Positions 23,926 through 32,562 are shown, counted from the stretch's first letter. The stretch: DNA of 64,000 nucleotides from CF-118 sp035689345 (GCA_035689345.1 DASSLR010000038.1:1-64000), one strand, 5' to 3'. Notes: generated by a model from the sequence alone, not told the origin. Program-made: numbers and translations.

Positions 23926-24543
23926 GTGCCACCAAACGAAGGCGATTCCCTGGGCTCGCGCATTCGCCGGATCAGGAAGGAGCAAGGCATCAGCCTGGCG
24001 AGCGTGGGGCGCGACGACTTCACCCGCGCCTTCCTGAGCCAGATCGAGCTGGGCCGGGCGCAGCCGTCGCTGCGCGTGCTGCGCGTGATCGCGGACCGCC
24101 TCGGCACCCACGTCGACTACCTGCTCGAGGGACGCGCGCCGGAGGTGGACTGGGAGCTCGCGATCGAGCGGGCCCGGGTGCTGCTGCTGCGCGGCGAGCC
24201 CAAGCGCGCGCTCATCAGCCTGCGCGGAGTCGAACGCACCGCGTGGCCGTACGGCACGGACGCGCGCCTGGTCGAGGCCGAGGCGCTCGCCCAGCTGGGC
24301 CAGCACGAGAAGGCGCGGAAGATCCTGGACGGCGAGCGCATGGTCATCTCGAAAAGGCGCGACAACCCGCGCATGGAGCGCTGGCGCGCGCTGTCAGAGG
24401 GCCGGCGGTTTTCCTACGGCAACGGCGACGCGAAGGCCGCCGCCGAGGCCCACCTGCTGACCGCCGAGCGCGCCGTCAGGGCCGCACGGCCGCTGGACGC
24501 GCTCGAGCACTACAAGTCGGCGAGGATCCTGCTGGAGTCCTAG
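23926..24543 (+). CDS. XRE-family regulator with TPR-like C-terminus
   Basis: 205 residues. The first 68 or so form a Cro/CI-type helix-turn-helix (LGSRIRRIRKEQGISLASVG, FLSQIELGRAQPSLRVLRVIADRLG). The rest is helical and repeat-like (RARVLLLRGEPKRALISLRGVE, AEALAQLGQHEKARKILDGE), resembling TPR hairpins, an architecture often used for sensing peptides. GTG was chosen because TAAGAT lies 9 bases in front. It is convergent with the histidine-rich membrane protein, ending one base apart. Confidence 0.8.
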   Translation: MPPNEGDSLGSRIRRIRKEQGISLASVGRDDFTRAFLSQIELGRAQPSLRVLRVIADRLGTHVDYLLEGRAPEVDWELAIERARVLLLRGEPKRALISLRGVERTAWPYGTDARLVEAEALAQLGQHEKARKILDGERMVISKRRDNPRMERWRALSEGRRFSYGNGDAKAAAEAHLLTAERAVRAARPLDALEHYKSARILLES

Positions 24544-25251
24544 CTAGAGGCCGTTGTTCGCGGACGATTTCCAGTCGAACGCCGGCGGCGCCTTGGCGGG
24601 GAACTGCGACGACACGATCTCGATGGTGACCGTCTCGTGCGACTTCAAAACGATCGCGTTCGGGTCGCCTTCGTACACGGTCGGGCCCTTGCCGTCGTCG
24701 AGGTCGATGTACGTGACGATCGACTCGCCGGGCTTCAACGTGAACGTGGTCGCGTGCGACGCATCGAGCTTGATGCTCGGCCCGCTGTTGTAGCTGTTGA
24801 ACGCGGCCCACACCTTGATGAAGTCGCCGAGCGTGAACACGCGGTCGGCCGGCGACTCGATGTGGATCACGTCGGGGTTGGCGCTGTGCACGTGGAGCCA
24901 GTAGAAGCAGGTCGGCGCCGTCTCGCCGCCCTGGACGCCGGTGCCGCCGGGAGCGCCGTTGACCACGCTGCCCTGGTACATGATCTGGAGCGCGGCGTGG
25001 TAGTGGACCTGAGTGTGCTCCAGCTGGTCGCACGGGATGCTGCCGCCCGACCCCTGGACGGTCGGAATGGTGTTGGTATGGCTGTTGATGGCGCCGTAGA
25101 TGATCAGGCCGACGAAAACCGCCGCCAGCACCACGCCGACGACGATCGCGAGGATGGGTGTGTCGGACTGCTTCACGGGCGCGCGGCGACTCGCCGCCCT
25201 GCCCTTCGCGCCCTTCACACCCTTGGACGTCTGCCTGGAACGAGAGCTCAT
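24544..25251 (-). CDS. membrane-anchored histidine-rich protein, unknown
   Basis: 235 residues. A basic cytoplasmic front (MSSRSRQTSKGVKGAKGR) precedes one transmembrane helix (about 32-56, ILAIVVGVVLAAVFVGLIIYG), so the bulk is outside. It has a cysteine in IPCDQLEHTQVHYH, a second in TCFYWLHVHSANPDVIHIES, and several histidines (HVHYH, HVH), which look like a metal site. The fold reads as a beta barrel or cupredoxin-like domain, but I know no named family. ATG 25251 was chosen because the longer frame has no homologous look. The divergent gene is rpsF. Confidence 0.7.
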   Translation of the reverse strand: MSSRSRQTSKGVKGAKGRAASRRAPVKQSDTPILAIVVGVVLAAVFVGLIIYGAINSHTNTIPTVQGSGGSIPCDQLEHTQVHYHAALQIMYQGSVVNGAPGGTGVQGGETAPTCFYWLHVHSANPDVIHIESPADRVFTLGDFIKVWAAFNSYNSGPSIKLDASHATTFTLKPGESIVTYIDLDDGKGPTVYEGDPNAIVLKSHETVTIEIVSSQFPAKAPPAFDWKSSANNGL

Positions 25252-25357
25252 TCGCGGAGCTAGTAGAATACCGACCTGACCTTTCTGGCCTCGGCCGGTC
25301 GCGTCCGCGTTCCGTTGGACCGGGGCCTGAAACCCATAGAAAGGAGGAATCGCCCCG

Positions 25358-25756
25358 TTGCGGGAATACGAAGTTCTGTACATCGTGCGCCCGGACTTCG
25401 ACGACGAGAAGGTCCAGGACGCGGTCAAGCGGGTCAACACGCTGATCGAGCGCTCCGGCGGCTCCGCTGACCACACCAATCTCTGGGGCAAGCGCAAGCT
25501 CGCCTACGAGGTCAAACATCAGAAAGAGGGGATCTACGTCCTGCAGGACTTTCAGATCGCCCCCGACCGCGTGCCCGAGCTCGAGGCTGCGCTGAAGATC
25601 ACGGAGGAGGTGCTGCGGCACCTCATCGTGCGCAAGCCCGAGAAGCCCACCGCGACGACCGTTGCACCGCCGCCGGCGGAGGTCGCGCTGGAGCCTGCCG
25701 CGGTCGACTCGAGAGGCGCGGCGGACGCATCGACCGGGGAAGGGGAGGAACCGTAA
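25358..25756 (+). CDS. rpsF: 30S ribosomal protein S6
   Basis: 132 residues. The first 95 match S6: REYEVLYIVRPDFDDEKV, GGSADHTNLWGKRKLAYEVKHQKEG, and LRHLIVRK; an extra acidic/alanine-rich tail of about 35 follows. It binds the central domain of 16S rRNA together with S18. The TTG start is decided by the ribosome site AAAGGAGG at 25340-25347 and the conserved N-terminus. It heads a standard rpsF-ssb-rpsR cluster. A TAGAAT at 25263-25268 may belong to its promoter. Confidence 0.95.
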   Translation: MREYEVLYIVRPDFDDEKVQDAVKRVNTLIERSGGSADHTNLWGKRKLAYEVKHQKEGIYVLQDFQIAPDRVPELEAALKITEEVLRHLIVRKPEKPTATTVAPPPAEVALEPAAVDSRGAADASTGEGEEP

Positions 25757-26230
25757 ATGTCGAACCTCAACAAAGCACTGCTCATCGGACGGCTCACCAA
25801 GGACCCCGAGATGCGCTACACGCCGAGCGGCACCGCGGTGACCAGCTTCTCCATCGCGACCAATCGCTGGTCCACCGGGCCCGACGGCGAGCGCAAGGAG
25901 TTCACCGACTACCACAACATCGTCGCGTACCCGATCGGCAAGCGGAACCTCGCCGAGACCGTCGCGCAGTACACGCGCAAGGGCGCGCTCGTGTTCGTCG
26001 AGGGCCGCATCCAGACGCGCTCGTGGGAGGGCCAGGACGGCCAGAAGCGGCGCGTGACCGAGATCATCGCCAACGACGTGCAGTTCCTCGAGCCGCGCGG
26101 CGCCGGAGTCGGCGCGGGCGCGGGCGCGGGTCGCTCGGCGGCGTCTGCGGGCGGCGGATCTTCTCAGTCCGAAGAACCCACCGGTGACGACGTCCCGCGG
26201 GACGTCGACCCGGACGACATTCCTTTCTAG
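25757..26230 (+). CDS. ssb: single-stranded DNA-binding protein
   Basis: 157 residues. An OB fold of about 110 (LNKALLIGRLTKDPEMRYTPSGTAV, EFTDYHNIVAY, LVFVEGRIQTRSWEGQDG) is followed by a glycine/alanine-rich linker and the acidic tip DPDDIPF that recruits partner proteins. It starts directly after the S6 stop (TAAATG). Role: coats single-stranded DNA in replication and repair. Confidence 0.97.
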   Translation: MSNLNKALLIGRLTKDPEMRYTPSGTAVTSFSIATNRWSTGPDGERKEFTDYHNIVAYPIGKRNLAETVAQYTRKGALVFVEGRIQTRSWEGQDGQKRRVTEIIANDVQFLEPRGAGVGAGAGAGRSAASAGGGSSQSEEPTGDDVPRDVDPDDIPF

Positions 26231-26242
26231 TCAGGAGATTTG

Positions 26243-26524
26243 ATGGCTTCAACTTCATCCGATCGACCAGAGAGGCCACGAGAAGGGCAGGGTCCGCGCG
26301 GGCCCAAGCGGCAGCACCGCAAGGTCTGCAGCTTCTGCCTGGAGAAGGTCTCGTACATCGACTACAAGGAGACCTCGCGCCTCCGCCGGTTCGTCAGCGA
26401 CCGCGGCAAGATCCTGCCCCGCCGCGTGACCGGCACGTGCGCCCGGCACCAGAGGCCGCTCACCACCGCCCTCGAGCGCGCCCGGGCGATCGCGCTTCTC
26501 CCGTACACGACCGAACTTCACTAG
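26243..26524 (+). CDS. rpsR: 30S ribosomal protein S18
   Basis: 93 residues from ATG 26243. The core has [44 protein letters not shown] and RAIALLPYT, typical of S18; CxxC plus a third C suggest the zinc-binding form. ATG 26243 is used rather than TTG 26240 because AGGAG (26233-26237) sits at better spacing. A basic front of about 25 residues precedes the core. No rplI follows, unlike the common order. Confidence 0.95.
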   Translation: MASTSSDRPERPREGQGPRGPKRQHRKVCSFCLEKVSYIDYKETSRLRRFVSDRGKILPRRVTGTCARHQRPLTTALERARAIALLPYTTELH

Positions 26525-26534
26525 GGAATCCAGC

Positions 26535-26590
26535 CGAGTGCCGGCACTGGCACATCGATATCGCGATTTGGCAGTGCGAGTGCCGGCACT
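26535..26590. repeat. paired palindromic repeat, second site
   Basis: CGAGTGCCGGCACT at 26535-26548 and again at 26577-26590: the first 14 bases of the 16-base palindrome, with starts again exactly 42 apart, as at 12039-12096. It lies between rpsR and the protein gene at 26609. Confidence 0.75.
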
Positions 26591-26606
26591 AGATCCAGGG
26601 ATCTAG
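26589..26606. promoter_or_regulatory. CTAGATCC-AG-GGATCTAG inverted repeat
   Basis: Perfect 8-base arms with an AG centre, directly upstream of GTG 26609 and overlapping a possible -10 TAGATC. It could be an operator or an mRNA hairpin at the start of the following gene. Confidence 0.4.
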
Positions 26607-26608
26607 GG

Positions 26609-27325
26609 GTGGCGGAGCTCCTCGAACGCCTCGAGCGGGCGATGATGGCCGAACACCGTCAGTTCTACCTGGAAGACGACGGCGCCGAGGGCGACAGCGG
26701 CGAGGTGTGGACGGGAAGCGCGCTGGAGAACCATCTTGGCGCCGTGCCCGGCCTGGTAGCGATTGGCACCGGAACCCAGGACACCGTGCCGATCCTCATC
26801 GAAGTCTGGGACGCCGAGCCAGATCTGGACGTGGATGGTCACGACCATGTCGCGGAGACCTCGCTCGAGGTGCGATCGGGCACGCTTCTACTGGCCGAGT
26901 GCATGGGCAACGACCGGTTCGCCGAGCTGACGGTCAATCCCGGTTGGTATCGGATACGCGTGTCGTTTGATCGGCTCGATACTTCAGACGATCTCGATCA
27001 CCAGGACAGCTACCGCTGCCAGCTGTGGCCCGCCCCGAAGGCGCCCGATCGCGTCCTCAAGTGGTTCGAAGGTTGGGCGCCGGACGACGCGACCGCAAAC
27101 CCCTACGGGTTGCGGGTGATGACCGGCGCGCGCGCCTGGGACGAGCGCCTGAAGATGAGCATGATCGGCATTCGGGACATCGACCCGCATCGAAAGGCAT
27201 TTCTGTACCGCGACACTGAGGGTGCGTACTGGGAGTACGGCTTTCACGGAAAGACGGCGATCGACCTGCTCGAGATACCGGCAAGCGAGATCTTTCGGTA
27301 TGAGCCTTATCCGTCGAAGCGATAA
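26609..27325 (+). CDS. hypothetical protein, 238 residues
   Basis: Not recognised. Soluble and acidic, rich in tryptophan and beta-strand-like stretches (VPILIEVWDAEPDLDVDGHDHVAE, LTVNPGWYRIRVSFD, SYRCQLWPAPKAPDRV). The first part resembles a competence-ComJ-like or TNT-immunity type beta protein, but this is not strong. The start GTG has AGGG only a few bases upstream and an inverted repeat at 26589-26606. Stand-alone between rpsR and the aminotransferase gene. Confidence 0.65.
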   Translation: MAELLERLERAMMAEHRQFYLEDDGAEGDSGEVWTGSALENHLGAVPGLVAIGTGTQDTVPILIEVWDAEPDLDVDGHDHVAETSLEVRSGTLLLAECMGNDRFAELTVNPGWYRIRVSFDRLDTSDDLDHQDSYRCQLWPAPKAPDRVLKWFEGWAPDDATANPYGLRVMTGARAWDERLKMSMIGIRDIDPHRKAFLYRDTEGAYWEYGFHGKTAIDLLEIPASEIFRYEPYPSKR

Positions 27326-27364
27326 AATTCAGGCGCTCGCCCAAGCCCTCATAGGAGCACGCCC

Positions 27365-28516
27365 ATGACCTTCTCGAGCCAGCTGCGCATACCCGGACCG
27401 ACACCCCTGCCCGAGCGCGTCATGCGCGCCATGGCGAGGCCGATGGTCGATCACCGCGGTCCGGAGTTCGCCGCGATCCTGGCCGAGATCACCGCGGGCG
27501 CCAAGCGCGTCTTCAAGACGTCGTCCGACCTCATCCTCTTGACCTCCTCAGGGACCGGAGGCCTGGAGTCGGCCGTGGCCAACCTGGTCTCGCCCGGCGA
27601 CGAGGTCGTGGTGGCGCTGTGCGGCAACTTCGGCGAGCGCTTCGCGGCCCTGGCGTCGGCATACGGCGCGGACGTCGTGCGCCTGGAGTCCGAGTGGGGC
27701 CAGCCGGTCGACGCCGAGGACCTCTCGCTGGTGCTCGACAAGCACCCGAAGGCCAAGCTGCTGCTCCTCACCCACAACGAGACCTCGACCGGGTTGACCA
27801 ATCCGCTGCGCGAGCTGGCCCGCGTCGGCCGCGACGCCGGCAAGGTCGTGGTGGTCGATGGCGTCAGCTCCATCAGCTCGATCGACATCGAGACCGAAGC
27901 CTGGGGCATCGACGTGGCGGTCAGCGGCTCGCAGAAGGGCTGGATGGCGCCGCCCGGCATCGCTCTCGTGAGCGTCAGCGAACGCGCGTGGGAGATGCAG
28001 TCGCGCGCCCGCTCGCCTCGCTACTACTTCGACTGGAAAGAGGCGAAGACCTGGGCTGACAAGGGCATGACGCCGTTCACCACCGCGGTCAGCGTCGCGT
28101 TCGCGCTGCAGGAAGGCATCCGCATGCTGGAGGAGGAAGGCCTGCCCAAGGTGTACGAGCGCCACGCGCGGCTCGCGCGCGCGACCCAGGCGGGCGTGCA
28201 CGCCCTTGGCTTCAGGCTGTTCGCGCGCGACGGCTACCGCTCGAACACCGTCACCTCGGCGCTCCCGCCCGACGGCCTCAACGTCGAGGCGTTCCGCAAG
28301 CTCCTGCACGACAAGTACGGCGTGGTCATCGCCGGCGGGCAGAACAAGATGGCCGGCAAGATGATCCGAGTCGGCCACCTGGGCGCGGTCGCCGAGGGCG
28401 ACGTGGTGCAGGTGCTGTGGGCCATGGAGCAAGCGCTCGAGGAGCTCGACATCGCGCCGGCCGACGGCCGAGGCGTGGCGGCGGTCACGAACTCGCTTTC
28501 CGGCGTGCCCGCCTAA
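27365..28516 (+). CDS. class V aminotransferase, likely phosphoserine or serine-glyoxylate type
   Basis: 383 residues of the PLP fold-type I class V family (IPGPTPLPERV, GTGGLESAVANL, LTHNETSTGLTNPL, VDGVSSISS, and the lysine in GSQKGWMAPPG about residue 190). The alanine-glyoxylate/serine-glyoxylate subgroup in bacteria lacking SerC acts as phosphoserine aminotransferase; the adjacent serA supports that: phosphohydroxypyruvate plus glutamate to phosphoserine. ATG has AGGAG at 27352-27356. A GATAAA(AT) box at 27321 may be the promoter. 15 bases separate it from serA. Confidence 0.85.
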   Translation: MTFSSQLRIPGPTPLPERVMRAMARPMVDHRGPEFAAILAEITAGAKRVFKTSSDLILLTSSGTGGLESAVANLVSPGDEVVVALCGNFGERFAALASAYGADVVRLESEWGQPVDAEDLSLVLDKHPKAKLLLLTHNETSTGLTNPLRELARVGRDAGKVVVVDGVSSISSIDIETEAWGIDVAVSGSQKGWMAPPGIALVSVSERAWEMQSRARSPRYYFDWKEAKTWADKGMTPFTTAVSVAFALQEGIRMLEEEGLPKVYERHARLARATQAGVHALGFRLFARDGYRSNTVTSALPPDGLNVEAFRKLLHDKYGVVIAGGQNKMAGKMIRVGHLGAVAEGDVVQVLWAMEQALEELDIAPADGRGVAAVTNSLSGVPA

Positions 28517-28517
28517 C

Positions 28518-28523
28518 TAGACT
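28518..28523 (+). promoter_or_regulatory. -10 box TAGACT before serA
   Basis: TAGACT ends 8 bases before GTG 28532, allowing leaderless expression of serA even though it lies behind the aminotransferase gene. Confidence 0.35.
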
Positions 28524-28531
28524 CAGTTTTC

Positions 28532-30103
28532 GTGGCCCGGATCCTGGTCGCCGATCCCCTCGCCGAGGACGGCCTCGAGCGGCTGCGCCGCGAGGGCGAG
28601 GTGACGGTTGCGACGAAGCTCCCGGAGGCGGAGCTCGTCGAGCGCATCGGCGGCTTCGACGCCCTGGTGGTGCGCAGCGAGACGAAAGTCACCGCGCCCG
28701 TCCTCGAGGCGGGCAAGCGCCTGCGCGTCGTGGGCCGAGCCGGCGTCGGCGTGGACAACATCGACGTGGCCGCGGCGACGCGCCACGGCATCCTCGTGGT
28801 CAACGCGCCGCGCGGCAACATCGTGGCCGCCGCCGAGCACACCATCGCGCTTCTCTTCGCGGTCGCGCGGTGGGTGCCACAGGCCGACGCGTCGATCCAC
28901 GCCGGCGACTGGACGCGGTCGAAGTTCCTCGGCGTCGAGGTCCGCGGCAAGACGTTGGGTGTCATCGGCCTGGGCAACGTCGGCTCGGAAGTGGCCAAGC
29001 GCGCGCACGGCCTGGAGATGGACGTCATCGCTTACGACCCTGTGGTGGCGGTCGAGCGCGCCGAGCTGTTCAACGTCGAGCTCGTGGCCCTCGACGACCT
29101 GCTGCAGCGCGCGGATTTCGTCACCGTGCACGTGCCGCTGGTCGAGGCGAATAGAGGCCTGATCGCAGCGCGCGAGCTGGCGATGATGAAACCGGCGGCG
29201 CGCCTCATCAACACCGCGCGCGGCGGCATCGTCGACGAGGCGGCCCTGTACCAGGCGTTGAAGTCGGGGCGGCCTGCCGCGGCCGCGTCCGACGTCTTCG
29301 AGCAGGAGCCTCCCGGCGAGAACCCACTGTTCACGCTGCCCAACTTCGTCGCCACGCCGCACATCGCCGCCTCCACGGTCGAGGCGCAGGCGTCGGTGGC
29401 CTTCGACGTCGCGGAGGAGGTGGCGGCGGTTCTCGCCGGCGAGCTGCCGCGCTACGCGGTCAATGCGCCCGCCCTGCCGCCCGAAGAGATGGCGTACCTG
29501 CGTCCGTTCGCGCACCTGACGGAGCGGCTGGCCTCGCTGCACTCGCAGCTCTTCGGCGGCCGCGCGGGTGTGATCGAGCTCGATTTCGAAGGACAGCTCG
29601 CGCAGCACGACACCAACCTGCTCGTCGCGGCGGCGATCAAGGGCGTGATGCAGAAGCACACGGAGGACCGCATCAACGCGGTCAACGCGCGTCTGATCGC
29701 CTCCGCGCGCGGCATGAAGATCGTCGAGCGCAAAGCCGCAGCGCGCGGCAGCTACACGAGCCTCATCACGCTGCGCATGCACGGGCACGAGCTGAGCGGC
29801 ACCGTGCTGATGGAGGAGCCGCGCGTCGTGCGCATCGATTCGTTTCGCGTCGACCTCGTGCCGGAGGGCCGTTTCCTCGTGAGCCGGCACGCAGACAAGC
29901 CGGGCATCGTGGGCAAGGTCGGCACCATCCTCGGCGAGAACGACGTGAACATCGCGAGCATGATGGTCGGCCGCGACGCGCCGCGAGGCAAAGCGATGAT
30001 GATCCTGGCCGTCGACGACCCTGTGGCGTCACCACTGCTCGACCGGCTGCATCAGGTGGACGGCCTGGCCGACCTCCATTACGTGGAGCTGAGCGATAGC
30101 TGA
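28532..30103 (+). CDS. serA: D-3-phosphoglycerate dehydrogenase
   Basis: 523 residues of the long (type I) form: substrate and NAD domain with VGRAGVGVDNIDV, GVIGLGNVGSEVAKRA, and NTARGGIVDEAAL, then an allosteric substrate-binding domain and a C-terminal ACT domain (FLVSRHADKPGIVGKVGTILGE) for serine feedback. It oxidises 3-phosphoglycerate to 3-phosphohydroxypyruvate, the first step of serine synthesis. It follows the class V aminotransferase in the same direction, and its end overlaps the DUF1015 gene by 8 bases. Confidence 0.95.
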   Translation: MARILVADPLAEDGLERLRREGEVTVATKLPEAELVERIGGFDALVVRSETKVTAPVLEAGKRLRVVGRAGVGVDNIDVAAATRHGILVVNAPRGNIVAAAEHTIALLFAVARWVPQADASIHAGDWTRSKFLGVEVRGKTLGVIGLGNVGSEVAKRAHGLEMDVIAYDPVVAVERAELFNVELVALDDLLQRADFVTVHVPLVEANRGLIAARELAMMKPAARLINTARGGIVDEAALYQALKSGRPAAAASDVFEQEPPGENPLFTLPNFVATPHIAASTVEAQASVAFDVAEEVAAVLAGELPRYAVNAPALPPEEMAYLRPFAHLTERLASLHSQLFGGRAGVIELDFEGQLAQHDTNLLVAAAIKGVMQKHTEDRINAVNARLIASARGMKIVERKAAARGSYTSLITLRMHGHELSGTVLMEEPRVVRIDSFRVDLVPEGRFLVSRHADKPGIVGKVGTILGENDVNIASMMVGRDAPRGKAMMILAVDDPVASPLLDRLHQVDGLADLHYVELSDS

Positions 30104-31232
30104 CGTCCGGGCGCTGCCCGGCATCCGTTACGCGGCCGCCAACCTGACGCGCCTGATCGCCCCGCCGTACGACGTGATCCCCGAATCGGATGTCGCCCGG
30201 TATCTGCAGCTCTCGCCACACAACGTGATCCGCCTCATCCGGCCCGGCGCGGACTATGAAGGCGCGGCGCGGACGCTGGACGCATGGCTCGCCGACGGCA
30301 CCCTGGGCGCGGATCCACCGTCGATGTACGTCCACGAGGTGGTGCAGCACGGGCGGCGGCGGCGCGATCTCATGGCGGCGCTGCGCCTCGAGCCTTACGA
30401 CCGCCGCATCGTGCTGCCGCACGAGCGCACGCATCGCGGTCCCAAGGAGGACCGGCTCGCCCTGATGCGCGCCACGCGCGCCAGCCTCGAGCCGCTCTGG
30501 TTTCTGTACGACGGAAGTGGGACACGCATGCCTGAGCTGCTCGCCGGGCTGCCCAAGGCACCCGACGTCGAGATGGCCGACAGCGAGGGCCTGTGGCACG
30601 GCCTGTGGGTGATCCGTGACGCCGAGTGGGCGGCGCAGATCAGCACCGCACTGGCCCCGCTGCAGCTGCTCATCGCCGACGGCCACCACCGCTACGAGAC
30701 GGCGCTCAGGTTCGCCGGCGAGGCCGGCGGGCCGCCCGACGCGGCGTCGCGGTTCACCCTGGCGCTGCTCACCGACATCGACGACCCGGGCCTCGAGGTG
30801 CTGCCGACGCATCGGGTCATGAAGGCCGGCATCGCGGTCACGGGCGGCGAGCCGAAGGACAGCCTGGCCGAGACGCTGGAGGCGATCAAAGGCCAGGTGG
30901 CCGCGGGCGTCTACCGGGACGGGCATTTCCAGGTGCTGCCGCTGGAGGGCGACGTCGCGGTGGTGGAGCTGCACCGGCAGGTGATCGACAACATCCTGGG
31001 CCGCAGGAATGCCGAGGATTTCCTGCTCTACACGCGCGACGCCGAGGAGGCCGTCAGGTGGGTCGACGACGGGGTGGGTGTGAGCGCGTTCTTCCTCGAC
31101 GCGCCGGACCTGCACCAGGTTTTGAAGCTGGCGGGGGATGGGAAAACCTTTCCTCAGAAGAGCACGTATTTCCATCCCAAACCGCCGTCGGGGATGGTTA
31201 TGCACCGACTCGCGACAGACCGGACCCTATAG
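30096..31232 (+). CDS. DUF1015 family protein, apparent AUA start
   Basis: 378 residues if started at ATA 30096. The DUF1015 core is present: LIAPPYDVIPESDV, SPHNVIRLIRP, HERTHRGPKEDRL, LLIADGHHRYETAL, and DDGVGVSAFFLDAP. Function unknown; often called SpoIID-like or HTH DNA-binding inhibitor without proof. Family members start near MADIRPFRG..., and here ATA GCT GAC GTC CGG (ADVRALPGIRYAA) matches, with GGAG seven bases upstream. Between TGA (30090) and GTG 30174 there is no ATG, GTG or TTG, and starting at GTG 30174 would delete the conserved IAPPYD segment. ATA is therefore the best start, overlapping serA by 8 bases. Confidence 0.8.
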   Translation: MADVRALPGIRYAAANLTRLIAPPYDVIPESDVARYLQLSPHNVIRLIRPGADYEGAARTLDAWLADGTLGADPPSMYVHEVVQHGRRRRDLMAALRLEPYDRRIVLPHERTHRGPKEDRLALMRATRASLEPLWFLYDGSGTRMPELLAGLPKAPDVEMADSEGLWHGLWVIRDAEWAAQISTALAPLQLLIADGHHRYETALRFAGEAGGPPDAASRFTLALLTDIDDPGLEVLPTHRVMKAGIAVTGGEPKDSLAETLEAIKGQVAAGVYRDGHFQVLPLEGDVAVVELHRQVIDNILGRRNAEDFLLYTRDAEEAVRWVDDGVGVSAFFLDAPDLHQVLKLAGDGKTFPQKSTYFHPKPPSGMVMHRLATDRTL

Positions 31233-31249
31233 TAGGAAGCCCCAGAGAG

Positions 31250-31588
31250 ATGCCCATTTACGGATACAGGTGCGGGAACTGCGGACACGAGTTCGAGGTC
31301 CTGCAAAAGATGTCGGACGCGCCCCTCAAGACCTGTCCGAAGTGCTCCGGCCGGCTGACCAAGATCCTTTACCCCGCCGGCATCATCTACAAGGGAAGCG
31401 GCTACTACAGCACCGACTACAAGGGCGGTGGCTCCAAAGCCGCGGCCAAGGCGGGAAGCAACGGCTCCTCCTCTTCCAGCGACTCGGGCAGCTCCTCCTC
31501 TGAGAGCAAGGAGAGCAAGGCGGGCAAGCCTGCCGGCGAGTCCTCCAAGTCGGAATCGAAGGCGTCCGAGTCGAGTTCTAGTGATTAG
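31250..31588 (+). CDS. FmdB-type zinc ribbon protein
   Basis: 112 residues. The N-terminal 45 or so form an FmdB/CxxC zinc ribbon (MPIYGYRCGNCGHEFEV... TCPKCSGRLTKI), the rest being a serine-rich, low-complexity tail (SSSSSDSGSSSSESKES) with charged ends. FmdB was named as a putative regulator of formamidase but the ribbons' roles are mostly unknown. A TATAGT box (31228-31233) and AGGAAG site lie upstream. It precedes thioredoxin by 15 bases. Confidence 0.85.
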   Translation: MPIYGYRCGNCGHEFEVLQKMSDAPLKTCPKCSGRLTKILYPAGIIYKGSGYYSTDYKGGGSKAAAKAGSNGSSSSSDSGSSSSESKESKAGKPAGESSKSESKASESSSSD

Positions 31589-31603
31589 TAGAAAGAGGGT
31601 GTG

Positions 31604-31933
31604 ATGGGAAACATTCAGACGGTTACCGACAACGACTTCGAGACGGCTGTCCTGAAATCGGACAAGCCGGTGCTCGTCGACTTCTGGGCGACCTGGTGCG
31701 GCCCGTGCCGCATGATCGCGCCGATCGTCGAGCAGATCCACGGCGAGCTGGGCGACAAGGTCAAGGTCATGAAGATGGACATCGACCAGAACCCGGCCAC
31801 GCCGATGCAGCTCGGGATCATGTCGATCCCGACCGTGATCATCTTCAAGAACGGGAAGCCCGCGGAGCGGACGGTCGGCTACCGCCCGAACATGAAGGGC
31901 GACCTGAAGGCCAAGCTCGAAGCCCTGATCTAG
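31604..31933 (+). CDS. trxA: thioredoxin
   Basis: 109 residues with WATWCGPCRMIAP (active site CGPC about 32-35) and the cis-proline SIPTVIIFKNGKP. Canonical small cytosolic disulfide reductase. ATG 31604 is preferred over GTG 31601 because GAGGG lies at good spacing. Together with the zinc ribbon and methyltransferase genes it forms a short plus-strand run. Confidence 0.95.
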   Translation: MGNIQTVTDNDFETAVLKSDKPVLVDFWATWCGPCRMIAPIVEQIHGELGDKVKVMKMDIDQNPATPMQLGIMSIPTVIIFKNGKPAERTVGYRPNMKGDLKAKLEALI

Positions 31934-31944
31934 GCGGGCCCGGC

Positions 31945-32556
31945 GTGCAGCCGGTCTACGTCGGCGACGCATTCGCCCAAGCGCTGTACGAGCTCGTCCT
32001 TCTCCTGTGGCTCTCCAGCGAGGCCTACCACGGGCTGCGCGTGTTCGTGCGCATCGCCCGAGCCCGCGACGGGATCGGGCCGGTGCGTCAAGACCGCCTG
32101 TCGGGCCCCGCGCTGATCGCCGGCATCGGCCTGGCCATCGGCCTTGGGATACGGGCCGCGGTGTTCGTGCCCCAGGCAGCGATCACATTCGCCCGCCCCG
32201 AGGTCTTCACGCTTGGACTTGGGCTCGCTGTGGCCGGCATCGCGTTTCGCTGGTACGCGATAGCCAGGTTGGGCCGCTTCTTCACGACGCGGGTGATGGT
32301 CGCGGCCGGCCAGACGGTGGTTGACACCGGGCCGTATCGGCTGGTGCGGCACCCGAGCTACACCGGAGCGCTCTTGACCGTGCTCGGCGTGCTGCTCAGC
32401 AACACCAACTGGCTGACCCTCGCGTGCTTTTTGCTCGTCATTCCAGGCTTTGCGTATCGCATCGCCGTCGAGGAGAGAGTCCTGGCCGGCGGCATCGGCC
32501 AGCCGTACCGCGACTACATGCGCCGCACGAAACGCCTGATCCCCTACGTCTTGTGA
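31945..32556 (+). CDS. isoprenylcysteine carboxyl methyltransferase family membrane protein
   Basis: 203 residues, about five hydrophobic segments. The C-terminal DTGPYRLVRHPSYTGALL and EERVLAGGIGQPYRDYMRRT stretch matches the ICMT/PEMT family of membrane SAM methyltransferases. The lipid or protein substrate cannot be told. GTG 31945 gives VQPVYVGDAF...; it follows thioredoxin by 11 bases. The convergent neighbour ends only 6 bases away. Confidence 0.8.
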   Translation: MQPVYVGDAFAQALYELVLLLWLSSEAYHGLRVFVRIARARDGIGPVRQDRLSGPALIAGIGLAIGLGIRAAVFVPQAAITFARPEVFTLGLGLAVAGIAFRWYAIARLGRFFTTRVMVAAGQTVVDTGPYRLVRHPSYTGALLTVLGVLLSNTNWLTLACFLLVIPGFAYRIAVEERVLAGGIGQPYRDYMRRTKRLIPYVL

Positions 32557-32562
32557 GGCGAT

